Assembly: GCA_002351795.1 (NCBI GenBank)
Contig: DEHG01000079.1
Coordinates: 13,194 to 22,250, forward strand
Direction: 5' to 3'
Source: Ruminococcaceae bacterium UBA2806
GTDB taxonomy: Bacteria > Bacillota > Clostridia > Oscillospirales > Acutalibacteraceae
Length of the DNA: 9,057 nt
Below are positions 5,545 through 9,057 of this stretch, piece after piece. Position numbers and translations under genes: made by a program. Every line of letters starts with the position of its first letter. Positions within the stretch are counted from its first letter, which is position 1. The notes under the pieces are model-generated. The model made no database searches, was not told the origin of the DNA, and worked only from the letters and a program-made list of their open reading frames with translations.

Positions 5545-5588
5545 ATATCCGTGGAAGAAGGAGAAAGCGTTTTATTCAGGAGGTATAT

Positions 5589-6527
5589 ATGTCTGTAATA
5601 CTTGAAGTAAATGGGCTTACAAAGGAATACAAGGAACTGAGGGCAGTTGACGATCTTTCCTTTCAGCTCAGCGAGAACGAAATACTTGGGCTTCTCGGGC
5701 CTAATGGAAGCGGAAAATCCACAACGATGAACTGCATACTTTCCCTTCTGAAATACAACAGCGGCAGTATACAAATTTTCGGAAAGGAAATGAGTCCGTC
5801 TGCCTATGATATAAAAAAGGATATCGGGGTAATATTTCAGGATGTGGCAGTTTTTCAGGAGCTTACAGTATACAAGAATATTGACTATTTCTGCGGTCTT
5901 TATATCCGTGATAAGAAGCAGAGAAAGCAGTATATAGAGGAAGCTATTGAACTTACGGGACTTGAGGATTATAAAAAATTCTACCCGAAACAGCTGTCAG
6001 GCGGTCTTTTGCGCAGACTTAATATTGCCTGCGGTATTGCACATAAGCCGAAGCTTTTGTTTTTTGATGAGCCGACAGTTGCCGTTGATCCCCAGAGCCG
6101 TAATAATATACTTGAGGGCATAGAAAAGCTGCGTGATAACGGCGCATCTGTAATTTATACAACACACTATATGGAAGAGGTCGAGCAGATCTGCGACAGG
6201 ATAATCATAATGGATAAGGGAAAGATCATTGCAGGCGGCACTTCCGACAGTCTGAAAGAGCTTACAAAGGTAAAGGAAAAGATAATCGTTGAGGTTCCGA
6301 AGCTTTCAGAATCAAAGCTTGATAAGCTTAAAGAGTCGCAAAAGGATATTGATATTGTATATCAGCATGGTATGCTGACATTTACATATAAGGACGGCAG
6401 CGACCATATAACAGCGCTTATTGACAGGCTGAGGGATACAGGCATACGCTATACCCGCATTTATTCCGAAAGACCGACGCTGAATGATGTATTCCTGGAG
6501 CTGACGGGTAAGGAGCTGAGAGACTGA
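5589..6527 (+). CDS. ABC transporter ATP-binding protein (ABC-2 exporter type)
   Basis: A 312-residue cytoplasmic ATPase of the drug/peptide/polysaccharide exporter class (CcmA/DrrA-like). Motifs in order: Walker A GPNGSGKS (37-44), Q-loop Gln84 (IFQDVAV), signature LSGGL (136-140, Leu in place of the last Gln), Walker B LLFFDE (156-161) followed by PTVAVDP, and H-loop His193 (TTHYMEE). The last 80 residues form the accessory C-terminal domain common in this class, ending near LNDVFLELTGKEL. ATG 5589 is selected because a perfect AGGAGG (5578-5583) is 5 bases upstream and homology begins there. The frame stays open 52 codons further upstream, but that stretch is the hairpin region. The stop overlaps the next ATG by one base (TGATG), so it is coupled to the permease genes. 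The substrate cannot be told from the sequence. Confidence 0.95.
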   Translation: MSVILEVNGLTKEYKELRAVDDLSFQLSENEILGLLGPNGSGKSTTMNCILSLLKYNSGSIQIFGKEMSPSAYDIKKDIGVIFQDVAVFQELTVYKNIDYFCGLYIRDKKQRKQYIEEAIELTGLEDYKKFYPKQLSGGLLRRLNIACGIAHKPKLLFFDEPTVAVDPQSRNNILEGIEKLRDNGASVIYTTHYMEEVEQICDRIIIMDKGKIIAGGTSDSLKELTKVKEKIIVEVPKLSESKLDKLKESQKDIDIVYQHGMLTFTYKDGSDHITALIDRLRDTGIRYTRIYSERPTLNDVFLELTGKELRD

Positions 6528-7705
6528 TGTTTTTGCATAATTTCAGATATTCCGTTCAGATACTTCTGAAAAACAGGCTGCTTGTATTCTGGACGCTTGC
6601 CTTCCCGCTGATAATGGCTTTTCTTTTCAATATGGCTTTTTCAAAGATAGATGATACTGAAAATTTTTCTGCAATAGATATTGCGGTTATTGACAACAGG
6701 GATTTTCAGAAGGATAAGATATTCTCAGATGCCCTGAGATCCCTTGGCGAAAGCGATGATCCTATCCTTGATATAAAATACACTGATGATGAAAAAAAGG
6801 CAGAGGAAATGCTTAAAAGCAGGGAAGTTACCGCTGTCGTATCAGTCTCAAAGGGAGAAACGACTGTTCGTGTAAACGGCAGCGGAATTAACGAAACGAT
6901 AGTCAGATATGTTATGGACGAGATACGCTCGGATTCCGAGGTCATAATAGATCTTGGCAGAGATAAGATCATGCAGGCGGTCTCGGACGGTGAAAATGAT
7001 CTGGACTATCAGAGCATCTTTACCGATATTGCAGAATCCGTCCTTTCAGATGAAAGCGCAGTAAAGGATAACAGCAAAAAGGATATCAGCATGGTCACAA
7101 TCGAATACTATACTCTTATTGCAATGACCTGCCTTTACAGCGGATTGCTTTCAATGACGCTGATGAATCATCATCAGGCAAATGTCAGCGCTATCGGCAA
7201 AAGAAGTACAGTAAGCTGTTCAAAAAGGGGCGCTATGCTTGCAGGAACACTTTCCGCCGCATTTCTGATACAGCTTATCGGGCTTGCGCTGCTGTATATT
7301 ATTCTTTTGTTTATCGTGCGTGTCGATTTCGGCAGCGATATCGGATATATCATATTGCTTTCAGCTGCCGGTTCGTTTGCGGGTCTGACCTTTGGCACTG
7401 CTGTTTCCGTTCTTGTCAAAAAGAGTGAAAATGCAAAGCTTGTGACGCTTTTGTACATTGTTATGGCAGGATGTTTCTTTTCAGGAATGATGGGCATAAC
7501 AATGAAAAACATAATTGATAAAAATGTACCGTTCATTAATTATATAAACCCAGCCGCAATGATAACAGACGGTCTTTATGCGCTTTATTATTACAGCTCA
7601 TATGAAAGGTTCTTTTTTGACCTTGCAAGCATACTGATATTTTCCTCGGTCATGATCTTGCTTTCAATAAGGGGATTAAGGAGGCAGCAGTATGATAGTA
7701 TGTAA
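6527..7705 (+). CDS. ABC-2 type exporter permease, subunit 1
   Basis: A 392-residue membrane protein with the ABC2_membrane_3-like layout. TM1 is at about 18-38, a large extracytoplasmic domain spans about 40-190, and five TM helices follow at about 194-214, 238-263, 273-297, 303-324 and 362-381. The motif YINPAAMITDGLYALYYY (339-356) before the last helix is typical of ABC-2 permeases. It starts on the ATG overlapping the ATPase stop, with AGGAG (6511-6515) 11 bases upstream. It overlaps the next permease gene by 14 bp. It should pair with that protein to form the heterodimeric channel driven by the ATPase at 5589. A role in export of a toxic compound, peptide or lipid is likely for the class; no substrate is indicated. 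Confidence 0.9.
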   Translation: MFLHNFRYSVQILLKNRLLVFWTLAFPLIMAFLFNMAFSKIDDTENFSAIDIAVIDNRDFQKDKIFSDALRSLGESDDPILDIKYTDDEKKAEEMLKSREVTAVVSVSKGETTVRVNGSGINETIVRYVMDEIRSDSEVIIDLGRDKIMQAVSDGENDLDYQSIFTDIAESVLSDESAVKDNSKKDISMVTIEYYTLIAMTCLYSGLLSMTLMNHHQANVSAIGKRSTVSCSKRGAMLAGTLSAAFLIQLIGLALLYIILLFIVRVDFGSDIGYIILLSAAGSFAGLTFGTAVSVLVKKSENAKLVTLLYIVMAGCFFSGMMGITMKNIIDKNVPFINYINPAAMITDGLYALYYYSSYERFFFDLASILIFSSVMILLSIRGLRRQQYDSM

Positions 7706-8834
7706 GGCGTTTTTATCGGTAATAAAAAACAATATCGTAATGATAATAATATATTCAGCGATATTTCTGATCTTCGGCATAGCAAATTCGCAGATAGGGG
7801 ACAGTGTTTCATCCTTTGAAAATTCAAAGCCGCCCATATGCCTTGACTGCAATGATGATTCTGCGATAAGCAAATGCCTGAAGGAATACCTTGAAAACAA
7901 TGCCGAAATAAAAGACGTTCCCGAAAAGGACAGGGATGACGCATTGTTCTATAAGGAGATAAGCTGTGTTGTAATGATCCCCGAAAATTACGGAAAGGAC
8001 GCAGAAGAGGGGAAAAGACCCGAAATACAGATAAAGACTGCGGGAAATTACAATGCGGAATTTGTAAAGCTAATGCTTGGCAGATTCACCCGTGTGCTTT
8101 TTGCATATGCGGATACATCCGTGACGGAGCATGAGCTTGTAAATGCTGTAAGCTCGGCAATGGAATCTACGGTAAATGTAGAGATTGCAAATGACCTTGA
8201 TGAAAAAACGCTTATCGCAGCGACAAATTTCTTTAATTTTGCAGCATACAGCATGATGGCGTGTATAGTATTCATCATATGTCTTGTTCTTTCAAGCTTC
8301 AATGAAAGGATGATACGCAGCAGAACTATAGTCAGCAGTATGCCCCGCAGCAGATATAATTTTTATATACTTATTTCATCGGGAATATATTCACTTGTAA
8401 TATGGCTGGCGCTGGTACTGATATCATTGTTTGTTGTAAGGAAGGGCGTTATGTCCGACAGGGGTATATATTATATAGCAAATGCGTTTTTATATATGCT
8501 TATGTCACTGTCAATGGCATTCATGCTGAGTACATTCCTGAGACAAAAAAATGCGATTTCCGGAATAGTAAATGTTATCACTCTCGGATGCAGCTTTCTG
8601 TGCGGGATCTTTGTCCCGGAGGAATATCTGTCCGATGTTGTAAAGACCATAGCCCATGCATTGCCGCCCTACTGGTATGTTCAGACAAATGAATGGCTCA
8701 GAAGGGCAGAAAGCCTTGCGCCGTCCGCAATGACTCCGGTATGGATAAATTATTCGGTGCTTTTTGGCTTTGCGGTACTGTTCTTTGCGGCGGGACTTGT
8801 TATTTCAGCAAAAAAATCCCGTATTGACGCATAA
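7692..8834 (+). CDS. ABC-2 type exporter permease, subunit 2
   Basis: A 380-residue permease with the same architecture as its neighbour: TM1 at about 14-32, an extracytoplasmic domain of about 33-178, then helices at about 179-202, 223-249, 258-282, 288-306 and 350-372. The segment SFLCGIFVPEEYLSDVVKTIAHALPPYWYV (from 301) matches the family pattern of a CGIFVP turn followed by a LPPYW-type amphipathic region. The start is ATG 7692 with AAGGAGG (7678-7684) 7 bases upstream, inside the end of the previous gene. The two permeases likely arose by duplication and act as a heterodimer. The ectodomain contains four Cys (50, 53, 62, 92), which could form disulfides or bind metal outside the cell. 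No terminator is obvious after its stop. Confidence 0.9.
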   Translation: MIVCKAFLSVIKNNIVMIIIYSAIFLIFGIANSQIGDSVSSFENSKPPICLDCNDDSAISKCLKEYLENNAEIKDVPEKDRDDALFYKEISCVVMIPENYGKDAEEGKRPEIQIKTAGNYNAEFVKLMLGRFTRVLFAYADTSVTEHELVNAVSSAMESTVNVEIANDLDEKTLIAATNFFNFAAYSMMACIVFIICLVLSSFNERMIRSRTIVSSMPRSRYNFYILISSGIYSLVIWLALVLISLFVVRKGVMSDRGIYYIANAFLYMLMSLSMAFMLSTFLRQKNAISGIVNVITLGCSFLCGIFVPEEYLSDVVKTIAHALPPYWYVQTNEWLRRAESLAPSAMTPVWINYSVLFGFAVLFFAAGLVISAKKSRIDA

Positions 8835-8841
8835 AAAAAGC

Positions 8842-8870
8842 TTGCATTTTGATCGTGGTTATGTTATAAT
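8842..8870 (+). promoter_or_regulatory. rpsB: rpsB promoter with extended -10
   Basis: TATAAT (8865-8870) preceded by TGT (8862-8864) forms an extended -10. A partial -35, TTGCAT (8842-8847), is 17 bases upstream. The start would be near 8877, at the first base of the leader fold. The extended -10 compensates for the weak -35. No intrinsic terminator separates it from the upstream permease gene, so some read-through into rpsB is likely. Confidence 0.75.
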
Positions 8871-8875
8871 AATTA

Positions 8876-8945
8876 CCGCAGTTCGCACGCAGGCCTTTCG
8901 TCAGGTGCATAGAAGTATCTGTGTGAAAAAATAACGGGTCTGCGG
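8876..8945 (+). promoter_or_regulatory. rpsB: Folded rpsB leader, possible S2 autoregulatory RNA
   Basis: CCGCAG (8876-8881) pairs with CTGCGG (8940-8945), enclosing a second stem, CACGCAG (8886-8892) with CTGTGTG (8919-8925, one G-U). A short CCT/AGG hairpin (8894-8896 with 8903-8905) lies inside. The internal loop on the 3' side is A-rich (AAAAAATAACGGGT). The fold begins at the predicted transcription start and ends 13 bases before the Shine-Dalgarno. Ribosomal protein leaders commonly bind their own product; that S2 binds here is inferred, not shown. Confidence 0.45.
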
Positions 8946-8974
8946 AGGAAATAAACCTGAGGAGGACAAAAATT

Positions 8975-9057
8975 ATGGCAGTAGTATCAATGAAACAGCT
9001 TCTGGAGGCCGGCGTACATTTCGGTCATCAGACAAGAAGATGGAACCCCAAGATGGC
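8975..9057 (+). CDS. rpsB: 30S ribosomal protein S2, N-terminal fragment
   Basis: The first 27 codons are present and the gene runs off the right edge. The start MAVVSMKQLLEAGVHFGHQ, followed by TRRWNPKM, is the highly conserved S2 N-terminus. S2 is a late-assembling protein of the small ribosomal subunit, needed for mRNA binding and for S1 docking where S1 exists. GAGGAGG (8959-8965) is 9 bases upstream of the ATG. In most bacteria tsf (elongation factor Ts) follows, which would lie outside this window. Confidence 0.98.
   Translation, partial: MAVVSMKQLLEAGVHFGHQTRRWNPKM

Noticed and set aside
5433..5588. ATG 5433 as the ABC ATPase start, adding 52 residues
   Set aside because: The extension crosses a terminator-like hairpin and is unlike ABC proteins, while ATG 5589 has a perfect AGGAGG at 5 bases and begins at the domain start. 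Kept only as a finding about a possible leader frame.
830..8302. Minus-strand open frames of 60-130 codons lying inside the plus-strand genes
   Set aside because: All overlap well-supported genes and lack ribosome binding sites and recognisable protein features; they are by-products of codon usage in the real genes.
8402..8692. 96-codon plus-strand frame inside the second permease gene
   Set aside because: It lies wholly within a well-supported permease in another frame, has no Shine-Dalgarno, and shows no protein-like features.
8835..8860. Terminator after the second permease gene
   Set aside because: There is an A-run and a TTTT, but no GC-containing stem between them.
1..9057. CRISPR array, tRNA/rRNA gene, insertion sequence ends or phage attachment site
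   Set aside because: No regularly spaced repeats, cloverleaf, rRNA motifs, or terminal inverted repeats with target duplications were found; the Rpn fragment at the left edge is the only mobile-type gene.

Overview
The window looks like chromosomal DNA of a low-to-moderate GC anaerobic Firmicute, most likely a Ruminococcus-type member of the Clostridia. This rests on the fermentative PflB/PflA pair, a Clostridia-type Rex operator, strong AGGAGG ribosome binding sites, a Gram-positive split polysaccharide co-polymerase/tyrosine-kinase pair, and the tail of an Rpn-family nuclease of the kind common in gut Firmicutes. All genes supported here lie on the + strand. No rRNA, tRNA, CRISPR array or complete mobile element is visible.

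Layout. (1) 1-141: C-terminal end of an Rpn-family PD-(D/E)XK nuclease/putative transposase, closed by a strong intrinsic terminator (183-217). (2) 142-601: a long control region for pflB with up to three sigma-A-like promoters, a near-perfect Rex (redox/NADH) operator at the best promoter, further Rex-like half sites, a TTGAC-N4-GTCAA dyad, a possible 17-codon leader ORF with a perfect Shine-Dalgarno, and a run of hairpins. (3) 602-3701: pflB (pyruvate formate-lyase, a glycyl radical enzyme) and pflA (its radical-SAM activase), separated by a long hairpin (2878-2929). (4) 3702-5356: a consensus promoter (TTGACA-N17-TATAAT) drives an overlapping pair encoding a Wzz/CpsC-type membrane protein and a CpsD/YwqD-type bacterial tyrosine kinase with a tyrosine-rich tail. 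(5) 5357-5588: a structured intergenic region ending in a second copy of the pflB-pflA hairpin, this time with a U-tract like a terminator. (6) 5589-8834: an ABC-2 exporter operon of one ATPase and two related permeases, with overlapping reading frames. (7) 8835-9057: an extended -10 promoter, a foldable leader and the start of rpsB (ribosomal protein S2).

How the parts work together. PflA installs the glycyl radical on PflB, which splits pyruvate with CoA into acetyl-CoA and formate; Rex would release the promoter when NADH is high, tying the branch to redox state. The Wzz-like protein and the tyrosine kinase normally act as one membrane-kinase complex in capsule or exopolysaccharide assembly, but no glycosyltransferases or polymerase are next to them. 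The ATPase and two permeases should form a heterodimeric exporter of unknown substrate.

The most unusual signal is the repeated hairpin. Copies at 2878-2929 and 5494-5544 share an identical outer stem (GGGAAACC/GGTTTCCC) and exactly 28 nt between the arms. Their apical stems differ in sequence but both pair. Each copy lies in the gap just upstream of a gene, suggesting a dispersed structured element that has been placed or kept at more than one operon junction. The second copy may be a conditional terminator for the exporter operon, because no good promoter lies between it and the ATPase gene.
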